The translations under genes and the position numbers were made by a program. Shown here piece after piece: positions 17,752 through 25,869 of a stretch of DNA of 55,081 nt. Positions within the stretch are counted from its first letter, which is position 1, and every line of letters starts with the position of its first letter. Origin of the DNA: Sutterella sp. (GTDB lineage: Bacteria; Pseudomonadota; Gammaproteobacteria; Burkholderiales; Burkholderiaceae_F); the NCBI GenBank assembly GCA_019418605.1, contig DYBN01000043.1, forward strand, positions 1 through 55,081. The letters are read 5' to 3'. A model generated the notes under the pieces. That model was not told the origin of the DNA and did no database searches. It saw only the letters and a program-made list of their open reading frames with translations.

Positions 17752-19044
17752 ATGGCTAAAAACGTCGTTGTCGTCGGCGCCCAGTGGGGCGATGAGGGCA
17801 AAGGAAAAATCGTTGACTGGCTCACCGAGAGAGTCGACGGAGTGGTGCGCTTCAACGGCGGACACAATGCCGGACACACGCTCGTCATCAACGGCGCCAA
17901 GACGATCCTGCGCCTGATCCCCTCGGGCATCATGCATCCGACCTCGACCTGCTACATCGGCAACGGCGTGGTGCTCTCGCCCGAGGCGCTCTTTAAGGAA
18001 ATCGACGAGCTCAAGGCGCACGGCGTGGACGCAGAGCCGCGCATGCGCGTCTCGGCCAACTGCCCGCTCATCATGCCCTACCACATTGCGCTCGATCACG
18101 CGCGCGAAGCGGCTTTGGGCAGCAAGAAGATCGGCACGACGGGCCGCGGCATTGGCCCTGCCTATGAAGACAAGGTTGCCCGCCGCACGGTGCGCGTGGC
18201 CGATCTCTTTGACCCCGCGGTTTTCTCCGAGCGCGTGGAGGCCGTGATGGACCTCTACAACTTCACGCTCAAGAACTATCTGCACGTCGAGGGGCTCGAT
18301 CCCCGCAAGGTGATCGACGACGCCCTGGGCTACGCCGAGCGGCTGCGCCCGATGGTGACCGACGTCTCGGCCGAGCTGCACAAGAAGATGGATGAGGGCA
18401 AGCAGTTCCTCTTTGAAGGCGCGCAGGGCTCGATGCTTGACATCGACCACGGCACCTATCCCTTCGTGACGTCGTCAAACACCGTGGCGGGCTCGGTTTG
18501 CGCGGGCGTCGGCATCGGCCCGCAGAAGCTCGACTACATCCTCGGCATCACCAAGGCCTACTGCACGCGCGTGGGCTCGGGTCCCTTCCCGACCGAACTC
18601 AACGACGCCGTGGGCGAAGAGCTGCGCAGAAAGGGCAACGAATTCGGCGCCGTGACGGGACGTCCGCGCCGCTGCGGCTGGTTTGACGGCGCGGCCCTCC
18701 GGCGCGCCGTGCAGATCAACGGGCTCACGGGGCTTGCGGTGATGAAGCTTGACGTCTTTGACGGCATGGACAAGGTCAAGCTCGCCGTGGGCTACAAGGT
18801 CGACGGCGAGGAAATGGATCTCATGCCCTACGGGGCCGATGCGGTTGCGCGCTGCGAGCCTGTCTATGAAGAGTTCCCGGGCTGGAAGGAGAGCACTTTC
18901 GGCATCACGCGCTGGGAGCAGCTGCCCGTGTCGGCGCAGCAGTACCTCACGCGCTTGAGCGAAGTCGCCGGCTGCCCGATTGCGCTTGTCTCCACAGGCC
19001 CCGACCGCAACCAGACGATTCTGTTGAACGACCCGTTCGCATAG
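17752..19044 (+). CDS. purA: Adenylosuccinate synthetase
   Basis: The 430-residue enzyme joins IMP and aspartate using GTP, the first committed step to AMP. The N-terminal GAQWGDEGKGKIVDWL contains the catalytic Asp and the P-loop-like segment. FNGGHNAGHT carries the catalytic His, and the stretch EGAQGSMLDIDHGTYPFVTS is conserved. A good AGGAG ribosome-binding site precedes ATG 17752. It lies 18 nt after hisZ, and a phosphoribosyltransferase gene follows. Confidence 0.98.
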   Translation: MAKNVVVVGAQWGDEGKGKIVDWLTERVDGVVRFNGGHNAGHTLVINGAKTILRLIPSGIMHPTSTCYIGNGVVLSPEALFKEIDELKAHGVDAEPRMRVSANCPLIMPYHIALDHAREAALGSKKIGTTGRGIGPAYEDKVARRTVRVADLFDPAVFSERVEAVMDLYNFTLKNYLHVEGLDPRKVIDDALGYAERLRPMVTDVSAELHKKMDEGKQFLFEGAQGSMLDIDHGTYPFVTSSNTVAGSVCAGVGIGPQKLDYILGITKAYCTRVGSGPFPTELNDAVGEELRRKGNEFGAVTGRPRRCGWFDGAALRRAVQINGLTGLAVMKLDVFDGMDKVKLAVGYKVDGEEMDLMPYGADAVARCEPVYEEFPGWKESTFGITRWEQLPVSAQQYLTRLSEVAGCPIALVSTGPDRNQTILLNDPFA

Positions 19045-19153
19045 TCTAAAATCCCGGACTCGGAGTCTCATCAAAGCGGTTCCGCATTCGTTTGCGGGGC
19101 CGTTTTTTCTATCGCGGACCGCAAAGAGGGGCCGCACCTTCGGGAGTTTCAGC

Positions 19154-19681
19154 ATGTCCTCTCACGCCCACTACACTTGGAACGAATATATCGACCTGTG
19201 CGAGCGGTTGGTCGCCCGCGTGGGCTCAAGCGGCTGGCAGTTTGACTGCGTGCTGTGTCTGGCGCGCGGGGGCATGCGGCCCGGAGATTTCTTCAGCCGC
19301 ATCTACGGCAAGCCTCTGGCTGTTCTTTCGACGAGTTCCTACCGCGAGGCGGCGGGGACCGTGCAGGGCAACCTTGACATCGCGCGCTACATCACGGGCG
19401 TGGCTGATCTCGAGGGAAAGCTTCTTCTGGTCGACGACTTGTGCGATTCCGGCATGACCATCAAGCGCGTTGTCGAGCATCTCAAGGCCAATTACCCCAA
19501 GATCACCGAAGTGCGCGTTGCCGTGATCTGGACAAAGGCCTGCTCGGTTTTCAAGCCCGACTACAGCGTGATTGACTTCCCGGACAGCCCCTGGATTCAC
19601 CAGCCGTTTGAGTGCTACGACGACATTGGAATCGAAAAGCATCTCGAAAACTGCCGTCAAAAGTTTGGCGACAAGATTTAG
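19154..19681 (+). CDS. Purine-type phosphoribosyltransferase
   Basis: The 175-residue protein has the type I PRTase fold. The PRPP-binding loop LVDDLCDSGMT spans residues 92-102, and LARGGMRPGD lies near 36-45. Proteins like this after purA in Betaproteobacteria are annotated as hypoxanthine/guanine- or xanthine-type salvage enzymes. The exact base cannot be read from sequence. Context (purA upstream and a nucleoside-type importer about 10 kb away) favours purine salvage. A strong terminator follows. Confidence 0.85.
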   Translation: MSSHAHYTWNEYIDLCERLVARVGSSGWQFDCVLCLARGGMRPGDFFSRIYGKPLAVLSTSSYREAAGTVQGNLDIARYITGVADLEGKLLLVDDLCDSGMTIKRVVEHLKANYPKITEVRVAVIWTKACSVFKPDYSVIDFPDSPWIHQPFECYDDIGIEKHLENCRQKFGDKI

Positions 19682-19749
19682 GGCGCTGGCTTTGGGCCGC
19701 AAACACTCTTGTTCTGCGGCTTGAAGCCCGAGGCGCCGCGTAAAGAAGA

Positions 19750-19780
19750 GGGGGCCCGGCGACAGGCCCCCTTTTCTTTT
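19750..19780 (+). terminator. Rho-independent terminator after the purA-phosphoribosyltransferase unit
   Basis: GGGGGCC (19750-19756) pairs with GGCCCCC (19765-19771) around an 8-nt loop, followed by TTTTCTTTT. The A-rich flank before the stem may let it also work, less well, for the convergent gene at 19802. Confidence 0.85.
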
Positions 19781-19801
19781 TCCAAGCCTCGAGCGTTTTC
19801 T

Positions 19802-21553
19802 TTAGCCGTTTCTGAGCGCCTGGCAAAAGTGCGTGCGGGCCATGAGCTTGATCATGGCCGACTCGAGTTCTTTGACCTGGTTGATTTGCACCACGTTGCG
19901 CGCGGCCTTGGTGTTGTCCGCATCGATGCTCAGAATTGCAAGCTCGATGCCGAGGGTGTCGAATGCCGCCTGCGAGCTCGCCGAAACGTCGCTCGGGAAG
20001 CGGCCGTCGGTGATGACGAGCAGAAGCTTGTCCCGAGCGCGCCTTGTGAAGCTCTCTTTGGCCCACATCAGCGCCTCTGCAATGGGCGTCGATCCGTAGG
20101 CCGTGACGCCGGCAAGGCGCTCAACGCCAGCGGCCGCCGAATCATAGTCGGCCATGACGAGCGAGATTTTGTCATCAGGCTCGGGGCCCGGGAAAACGGC
20201 TGCGCGTGCGGTGCACCCGTAGATTGACTTGAGGGCCGAGAGCAGGGCGGCGACGACAAGCTTGGCCTTCGTCATGAGCACAATGCCCATCGAGCCCGAC
20301 CTGTCCAAAAGAAGCGTGATCTCGGCTGAAATGTTTTTCCGCGCTTGCGGGGCTTCAAAAATGTCGATGCGCCGGTTTGCGAGCTGGCTGATCCAGTCAG
20401 CAGAAAAACACTGGCCGTCGACGGCGTGTCGGGCATCGGCGTCCTCGTCGATCGTAAGAAAAAGCGTGCGGAAGCGGTTTTCAAGCCGCAAGACCTCATC
20501 CATGGACTTTAAAAAAGCTTCGCGAAAGCGCTGCGCGTCGTGAGCAATGACGTTGTTGGCGGGATTCTTGGGCCACGGGCGTGCGACGGGAGTCTTGGTC
20601 AGCGCCGGTTTGTACACCTTCTCAGGCACCATCCCTGCGGGCAGCAACTCCTCAAGGGTAAAGGTCCGCAAGGCGCAGGGGAGGTCGGCTTTCGTCTGGC
20701 TGTCTTCCAAAGCGGCGTTGAGAAACTCCGATGCGCGCTCTTCGAGCGCCTTGTTCACCGGGGAGGGCAAGAAAGCTCTCGTTTCTTCTGATGTGTTCGT
20801 ACTATTTGATAATTCGAAGTCTTCCGTGCTTTGCCGAGCGCATTCCTCGTCGCCATTGCCGCCGCGGGCCCGTGCCTCATCGGAGAATTCATCTTCCTTG
20901 TTGCGCATGAGGGTGCATAAACCAGCAATCTCCTGGGCAAGTTTGAATGTATCAATCGTCGACGTCGTCGATAGCGCGGCGGATGTATCTTTTTGCAGCC
21001 TCTTTATCATGTCCGCGGGAAGCCGCAAAGCGATCGCCTCATCAAGCCGCGGCAGGCACTTTTGCGCCCATTCATAGCCAAGCCTTGCAAGCAGCGTGCA
21101 GTGAATCCACATGACAAGCAGCCCCGCTGCGGAGAGCGCCTGTGGCTCTGCGGCAGGCAGCTTTCCCTTTTTCATGAGCACGCGGCCGAGTTCTTCGCGC
21201 CAGGGCTTGTAGCCCGCGTAGCGCTTGGCGCCAAGCGCATCGATGCGGATGTCTTCAAAGCTGTTGAAAAGCAAGAAGAGAAAGTTTGGAAATCGCATCA
21301 CATACCGCGCAAGGTCCATCTGGGTGTCCGTGATGTGCATGATTTCGTGCAGGCCGTGGCCGAGCACGAGGGTGTCGTAGTCCGGATCATCTGGAGAGGC
21401 GTTGCCCAGCCAAACCGTTTTTCCGTCGGTGCACGGAATGCCGCCGAATTGAAAAGAAATATCGGCTTCGCCTGCGACGAACCTCAGAAACTGTTCGATT
21501 CCTTTTATTTTGTCTTCAACGGATATGTTCGCGGTGTTGTAGATAAGTTTCAT
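19802..21553 (-). CDS. Orphan HExxH and VWA-domain protein, CobT-like
   Basis: The 583-residue protein has three visible parts. Residues 1-130 resemble a metallopeptidase-like fold with HEIMH at 69-73 and a distal Glu-rich helix (NSFEDIRIDA). A charged middle region (about 215-290) is low in conserved features. A C-terminal von Willebrand A domain has the MIDAS DRSGS at 417-421 and a later ITDGRF. This layout resembles VWA proteins distantly related to cobaltochelatase CobT, which often pair with an AAA+ MoxR/CobS-type ATPase. No such ATPase is encoded here. It lacks a signal peptide. Function is unknown. Confidence 0.8.
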   Translation of the reverse strand: MKLIYNTANISVEDKIKGIEQFLRFVAGEADISFQFGGIPCTDGKTVWLGNASPDDPDYDTLVLGHGLHEIMHITDTQMDLARYVMRFPNFLFLLFNSFEDIRIDALGAKRYAGYKPWREELGRVLMKKGKLPAAEPQALSAAGLLVMWIHCTLLARLGYEWAQKCLPRLDEAIALRLPADMIKRLQKDTSAALSTTSTIDTFKLAQEIAGLCTLMRNKEDEFSDEARARGGNGDEECARQSTEDFELSNSTNTSEETRAFLPSPVNKALEERASEFLNAALEDSQTKADLPCALRTFTLEELLPAGMVPEKVYKPALTKTPVARPWPKNPANNVIAHDAQRFREAFLKSMDEVLRLENRFRTLFLTIDEDADARHAVDGQCFSADWISQLANRRIDIFEAPQARKNISAEITLLLDRSGSMGIVLMTKAKLVVAALLSALKSIYGCTARAAVFPGPEPDDKISLVMADYDSAAAGVERLAGVTAYGSTPIAEALMWAKESFTRRARDKLLLVITDGRFPSDVSASSQAAFDTLGIELAILSIDADNTKAARNVVQINQVKELESAMIKLMARTHFCQALRNG

Positions 21554-21590
21554 TGCGGATAGCTGCCAGGGCGCTTTGGGCGGCGGAAGA

Positions 21591-21606
21591 CCCCTAAGCC
21601 CCTAAG
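21591..21606. repeat. Two tandem copies of CCCCTAAG
   Basis: The 8-mer CCCCTAAG occurs twice head to tail, 38 nt upstream of the minus-strand VWA gene. It could be an operator or chance; no second site was seen. Confidence 0.5.
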
Positions 21607-21750
21607 GTAAAAGCCTGCATTCTATCGATCTTGAAGGCCAAAATTGCAGGCAATGCTTAAGAACGGCTGCTCGCAGCCTCCGTGCCGCCAGGGACCGATA
21701 AAATCGATTAAGGCAGTGAAGACGTTTTGATTTGAAGGAGGGGACATAGG

Positions 21751-22689
21751 ATGCATCAAACTTTTCGAAGGGTTCTTTGCCGCGGCATTTCGTGTGCGGC
21801 TCTTGCAGCGGCTGCCTCGCCTGCCTTTTGCTCGGCGCTCGCCGATGGCCCCGTGCCGGCGCAAGTTTGGCCTTCCGTGCAGGGCGTCGTGCAGCTGCAG
21901 GTGGGCAACATCTCGGTGGCCGTCATAGAGGACCGTAAGACGGTCTTTAACAAAGCGCTTTTTGAAGGCATCGAAAAGGATGCGCGCCAGCTTGCCTTGC
22001 TGCCCGGCGGCAAGGCGCCGGGCGTGGTCAAGAGCTTTCTGGTGAGAAGCGAAAGCCGCCTTGCCTTGATTGATTCGGGCTATGGCGCGGCATTCGGAGG
22101 ACAAACCGCCGAGCGGCTCTCGCAGATGGGGCTTGAAGCCGGCGACATCACCGACATTGTTCTCACGCATTTGGACGGCGACCATATCGGAGGTCTGGTG
22201 CATGAAGGCAAGCCCGTTTTCCCCAAGGCGCGCATTCATCTCTCAGAGCCCGAATACGAGGGCTGGATTGTCGACGGCACGGCCCGCGCTCAGAAGTCGA
22301 TTGACAGGGCGCGCGAAATTCTCTCCTTGTATAAGGACCGCATAGAGACCTTTAAGTTTGGCAGTGAGGTTTTGCCAGGCGTGCGCGCCGAGGATGCGCA
22401 TGGGCACACCATCGGGCACGCGCGCTTTGATATTGATTCGCAAGGTGCGGCAATGACGATCGCAGGCGATTTGCTGCATGCCTATCCGCTTCAGGCCTAC
22501 TTCCCGCAGAGAAGCTCAAAGTACGATCAGGACCCGGATCAAGCGGCGCGCATGCGCGAGCAGACTCTCGATTGGCTCAGCCGTAATGGTCGCTTTGTGA
22601 GCGGTATGCATGTCTCTCCCATGGGATGGGTTGTGAAGAGAAGCGATGGAGGTTACGCCTTGATGACATGGTCGCCAAATGGAAATTAA
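21751..22689 (+). CDS. Exported metallo-beta-lactamase-fold hydrolase
   Basis: The 312-residue protein begins with a Sec signal peptide (about 1-31, basic start, Ala-rich core, cleavage near FCSALA). The MBL core shows H140, D142, D144 and H145 in THLDGDHIGG, then H219 (HGHTIGH), D240 (AGDLLH) and a late H287. Position 142 is Asp where the common motif HxHxDH has His. Such enzymes include lactonases and other hydrolases, so the substrate cannot be named. An AAGGAGG site precedes ATG 21751. It is divergent from the VWA gene. Confidence 0.82.
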   Translation: MHQTFRRVLCRGISCAALAAAASPAFCSALADGPVPAQVWPSVQGVVQLQVGNISVAVIEDRKTVFNKALFEGIEKDARQLALLPGGKAPGVVKSFLVRSESRLALIDSGYGAAFGGQTAERLSQMGLEAGDITDIVLTHLDGDHIGGLVHEGKPVFPKARIHLSEPEYEGWIVDGTARAQKSIDRAREILSLYKDRIETFKFGSEVLPGVRAEDAHGHTIGHARFDIDSQGAAMTIAGDLLHAYPLQAYFPQRSSKYDQDPDQAARMREQTLDWLSRNGRFVSGMHVSPMGWVVKRSDGGYALMTWSPNGN

Positions 22690-22713
22690 AGTCTGTTTGC
22701 AGACTCTTGTTTC
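22690..22713 (+). terminator. Weak terminator after the MBL-fold gene
   Basis: AGTCTG (22690-22695) pairs with CAGACT (22700-22705) around TTTG, followed by CTTGTTT. The stem is short and the T run is interrupted. Confidence 0.4.
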
Positions 22714-23046
22714 CGAAATGGCGCCGTGCGAAGCGGTGCGGGACCGCGTTGCTTGCGCCGCTTTGCCGCCTTGCGCCGTTGACTTTTTGCGGACGTGCGG
22801 GCGCAAAGGGAGTTTGGTCCAACGAGGCCGTCTTTTCTCGTGTCCGACTCCTGCGGGCTTTTGTATGCATGCCGCCACTTGGCAGGCGATCAGACGTTGG
22901 GGGACGTTCTTCGGGATTTTGGATGGATCTGCTTTGGGTGCAGGCGATTTTGACGGGGCTTCGCGGGGGAAGCGCTGAAGAGAACCCCGCGGCTTTAGTT
23001 GAGGGCGCGGCAGGGCGGCTTGACTGCGTGCAATGCCTGAAGATGC
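22714..23046. other. Intergenic region between the MBL-fold gene and tRNA-Leu
   Basis: No gene is seen. Long frames cross it on both strands, but they run into the tRNA and lack ribosome-binding sites and recognisable domains. Confidence 0.5.
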
Positions 23047-23071
23047 AAAAAAGCCCCGAAAACGGGGCCTC
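23047..23071 (-). terminator. Rho-independent terminator of tRNA-Leu
   Basis: On the minus strand GCCCCG and CGGGGC (plus coordinates 23063-23068 and 23053-23058) close a TTTT loop and run into T6. It lies 27 nt after the tRNA. Confidence 0.85.
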
Positions 23072-23097
23072 TTGTTGCGGTGTCGAATGTTTTTGGA

Positions 23098-23183
23098 TGG
23101 TGCCCAAGACTGGACTCGAACCAGCATGCCTTTCGGCGCTGCGACCTGAACACAGTGCGTCTACCAATTTCGCCACTTGGGCA
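23098..23183 (-). tRNA. tRNA-Leu, anticodon CAG
   Basis: This is an 86-nt class II cloverleaf read on the minus strand. The acceptor stem pairs TGCCCAAG with CTTGGGCA. The anticodon stem CTGTG/CGCAG surrounds TTCAGGT, giving CAG for leucine codon CUG. A long variable arm, a T arm with GGTTCGAGTCC and an encoded CCA are present. CUG should be a major leucine codon in a genome this GC-rich. Confidence 0.95.
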
Positions 23184-23206
23184 AAAACATCCGAGACGCG
23201 TATTAT
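23177..23206 (+). promoter_or_regulatory. Possible rnr promoter overlapping the tRNA-Leu promoter
   Basis: TTGGGC (23177-23182), an 18-nt spacer and TATTAT (23201-23206). The -10 is good and the -35 poor. It shares its -10 bases with the minus-strand promoter. Confidence 0.35.
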
Positions 23207-23230
23207 TCACGAGCTTTTAAAAAATGTCAA
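23202..23230 (-). promoter_or_regulatory. Strong sigma70 promoter of tRNA-Leu
   Basis: On the minus strand: a perfect TTGACA (23230-23225), a 17-nt spacer and AATAAT (23207-23202), 19 nt before the tRNA. The -35 box overlaps the predicted rnr start codon at 23224. Confidence 0.72.
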
Positions 23231-25593
23231 TACCCAGAACAAGCATGACACGAAAAAAACACAAACGCGTGCGCCTGTCTTCGCGGGCAAAAACTTTCCT
23301 TGATAGTTCCTACACCCAGAGGGTTGCCGCCGTTCTTTTCACGCTTGAGGCTCCCTTTTCGAGCACGCAGGCTTTTGATGCGGCCGTGCGATTGTCGGGC
23401 CTGTCGGACGAACAAGTGAGCGAGACGCTCGAAGAGATGGTCAACCTTGGTTTGATTCGTGCCTGCGAGAGTGAGGCAGGATTCGAATTGGTGCCGGAAG
23501 CATACAGCCACTTTTTCCGGGCAACCGTTAGTTACTCGAAAGCCGGGACCATTTACCTAACCCCTGAGGATGGCTCGCCGAAAGTTTCGAGCTCCGTCGA
23601 CGTGGGTGCCTTGCCGGGAGACGTCGTTGTTGCCTGCCATGACTGGCGCAGGAACATCGTCATGCTTCTTTCACGCGCTTCCAATCGCTGGGTGTGCCGC
23701 TGGCATCACGAACGCTTTTGGGAGCCGGTTTTTGTTCCTCTGGGCTGCGAATTTGTTCGTATTTCGATGAGCCGAGAGATGTTGGAGAGCCAGGAAAGTT
23801 ATGAGGGCAAGCTTGTCGAAATCGAGCTTGATCAGGAGTCGATGCAGCCCGCTTGCGGCGGTTTTTTTCTGACTGCCGCCAAAGTCCTGCGCATTTTGGG
23901 CGAGGAGGATTCTTCTCAGGGGGAAATTCACGCCGCAGCCGTGCGCTTTGGCCTGCCGTACGAATTTTCCAAGGCCGCTCTTGAAGAGGCCCAGGCCCTG
24001 CCCGATGAAATCGACGCAAAGTCCGAGCTTTCTTCGCGCGTGGATTTACGCGACATCGCCTTTGTCACGATCGACGGCGAGGATGCCAAGGACTTTGATG
24101 ACGCCGTCTGGTGCTGCCGGCAGGGTGACGATCAATGGCGCCTGCTTGTCGCCATCGCCGACGTAAGCCGCTACGTTGAGGCAGGCGGCGCCCTGGATGC
24201 CGATGCACAGGCAAGGGCGACGAGCACCTATTTTCCGGGCTTTGTGATTCCCATGCTGCCCGAAAAACTCAGCAACGGCCTGTGCTCGCTCAATCCCGGG
24301 GTTGACCGGTGCACGATGGTCTGCGACATGGTCGTCAACAAGGAAGGACTTGTCACGGCCTACCAGTTCTATCCCGCGCTGATTCACTCGCATGCAAGGC
24401 TCACCTACACATGTGTTTACGCAGCGCTTCAGGGCGACGATTCGGAACTTGTCGCCCGGGGCGGGGCGCTTGCCGACATTAGCGAATTGCACGCCCTCTA
24501 CAAGGCCTTTGCCGCCGCACGAAAGCAGCGCGGGGCGATCGGGTTTGAAAGTGTTGAAACGAAGATCATTCTCAACGCCGACGGCACGGTGGCGGCCGTC
24601 GACAAGCGCGAGCACAACGATGCGCACGCCCTGATTGAAGAGTGCATGCTTGCGGCCAATACGTGCGCCGCTGATTTTGTGCTTCGGCACAAGGCCCTGT
24701 GTCTGATGCGCGTGCACGACAAGCCGTCGCCGGAAAAGCTTTGCAGCGTGCGCAATGTTTTGCGCGGCTACCGTCTGAAGCTGGGCGGCGGCGACGCGCC
24801 GACCTCGAAGGACTACGAAGCGGTTCTTTCCCGCATTGCCGACAAGCCCTATCGGGATGCGGTCCAGGAAGCGCTTTTGCGCAGCATGTCGCAGGCAAGT
24901 TACAGCGTTGAAAACATCGGACACTACGGACTTTGTTACGAGGCCTACACGCACTTTACCTCTCCGATTCGCCGCTATCCCGACCTGCTCGTGCACCGCA
25001 CGATCCGCGCGCTGCTGGGCAAAAGAAAGTATTTGCCGCGCATACTGATTGATGAGACCGAAATGCGCGAGAGCGCAGCCGGGCGCCGCGTGATTGCCGC
25101 GCAGCTCGCCCACGATAAAAATGCCGGCGTTGAGGGGCCGAAAAAGGGAACGGCGCTTGACCGCTGGAGGCGGCTTGGCGTCATCTGCTCTGCGGCGGAG
25201 CGACGCGCCGAAGAGGCCTCCCGCGACATCGAGGCGTGGTTTAAGGCGATGTATTTGTCTAAATACGTCGGCAAGAACTTCCAGGCGGTCGTGACGGGCG
25301 TTGTTGAGGCCGGGTTGTTCGTGCGCCTTACAAAGCTCTATGTCGAAGGCTTTGTTCATATAAGCAGGCTCGGCGACGATTACTACACCTATGACGAGAC
25401 GAGGGCCTGTCTGATCGGGTCGAGTACGCGGGAGTGTTTTCGCGTCGGCACCCTCATGGACGTGCGCGTTCAAAGCGTCGATCCAAAAATGCGCACGATT
25501 GATTTTGTCTGCTGCAATCCGGGCCGGCGCCTGGGCAAGCGCCGCTCCTTGCCGGAGCTCGATTTTTTGGATGAGGATTTCGATGATTTCTAA
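23224..25593 (+). CDS. rnr: Ribonuclease R
   Basis: The 789-residue 3'-to-5' exoribonuclease degrades structured RNA. An N-terminal helix-turn-helix and two cold-shock domains (about 25-230) are followed by the RNB catalytic domain, with the metal-binding Asp cluster in GEDAKDFDDAVW (about 284-295). Next come FVIPMLPEKLSNGLCSLNPG and the C-terminal S1 domain (about 680-770). The tail is acidic, unlike the Lys-rich tail of E. coli RNase R. ATG 23224 has no clear ribosome-binding site; ATG 23245 (MTRKKHK) is a possible start. Upstream lies the divergent tRNA-Leu, and rlmB follows. Confidence 0.95.
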   Translation: MSIPRTSMTRKKHKRVRLSSRAKTFLDSSYTQRVAAVLFTLEAPFSSTQAFDAAVRLSGLSDEQVSETLEEMVNLGLIRACESEAGFELVPEAYSHFFRATVSYSKAGTIYLTPEDGSPKVSSSVDVGALPGDVVVACHDWRRNIVMLLSRASNRWVCRWHHERFWEPVFVPLGCEFVRISMSREMLESQESYEGKLVEIELDQESMQPACGGFFLTAAKVLRILGEEDSSQGEIHAAAVRFGLPYEFSKAALEEAQALPDEIDAKSELSSRVDLRDIAFVTIDGEDAKDFDDAVWCCRQGDDQWRLLVAIADVSRYVEAGGALDADAQARATSTYFPGFVIPMLPEKLSNGLCSLNPGVDRCTMVCDMVVNKEGLVTAYQFYPALIHSHARLTYTCVYAALQGDDSELVARGGALADISELHALYKAFAAARKQRGAIGFESVETKIILNADGTVAAVDKREHNDAHALIEECMLAANTCAADFVLRHKALCLMRVHDKPSPEKLCSVRNVLRGYRLKLGGGDAPTSKDYEAVLSRIADKPYRDAVQEALLRSMSQASYSVENIGHYGLCYEAYTHFTSPIRRYPDLLVHRTIRALLGKRKYLPRILIDETEMRESAAGRRVIAAQLAHDKNAGVEGPKKGTALDRWRRLGVICSAAERRAEEASRDIEAWFKAMYLSKYVGKNFQAVVTGVVEAGLFVRLTKLYVEGFVHISRLGDDYYTYDETRACLIGSSTRECFRVGTLMDVRVQSVDPKMRTIDFVCCNPGRRLGKRRSLPELDFLDEDFDDF

Positions 25594-25869
25594 AGGCAGG
25601 ACGGCATTTCTCTTGACATAGAAAGCTGCGGACGGGTTCCCGGTTGTTGATCAAACGGGAAATGGAGGCGTCTTGCCGGTTTCAAAGGCGCCTGCAGCGG
25701 GCTTGTCTTTGGGGTGCGCTGGCAAAGGAGCCGGATGCAAGGCACGGGTGCCGCCCAAACGAAAGTCCCACTGCAGCGGCGAGCTCAGGCAAAATGCTCG
25801 GGCAGACTGAGGGGAAGACGCGCTCGGTCTGCATCGTTTTTTGCAAAATTCACGAAGGAAGCAAGGTTC

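Noticed and set aside
19682..23300. Prophage or genomic-island attachment sites around tRNA-Leu
   Set aside because: No integrase and no direct repeat of the tRNA 3' end were found. The accessory pair there could have arrived by other means.
22626..23303. A 225-codon plus-strand frame crossing tRNA-Leu
   Set aside because: It overlaps the end of the MBL gene, the tRNA and the rnr start, and shows no domain.
25613..25641. TTGACA upstream of rlmB as a promoter
   Set aside because: The -35 is perfect, but no -10-like hexamer occurs 16-18 nt downstream (GTTCCC at 17 nt).
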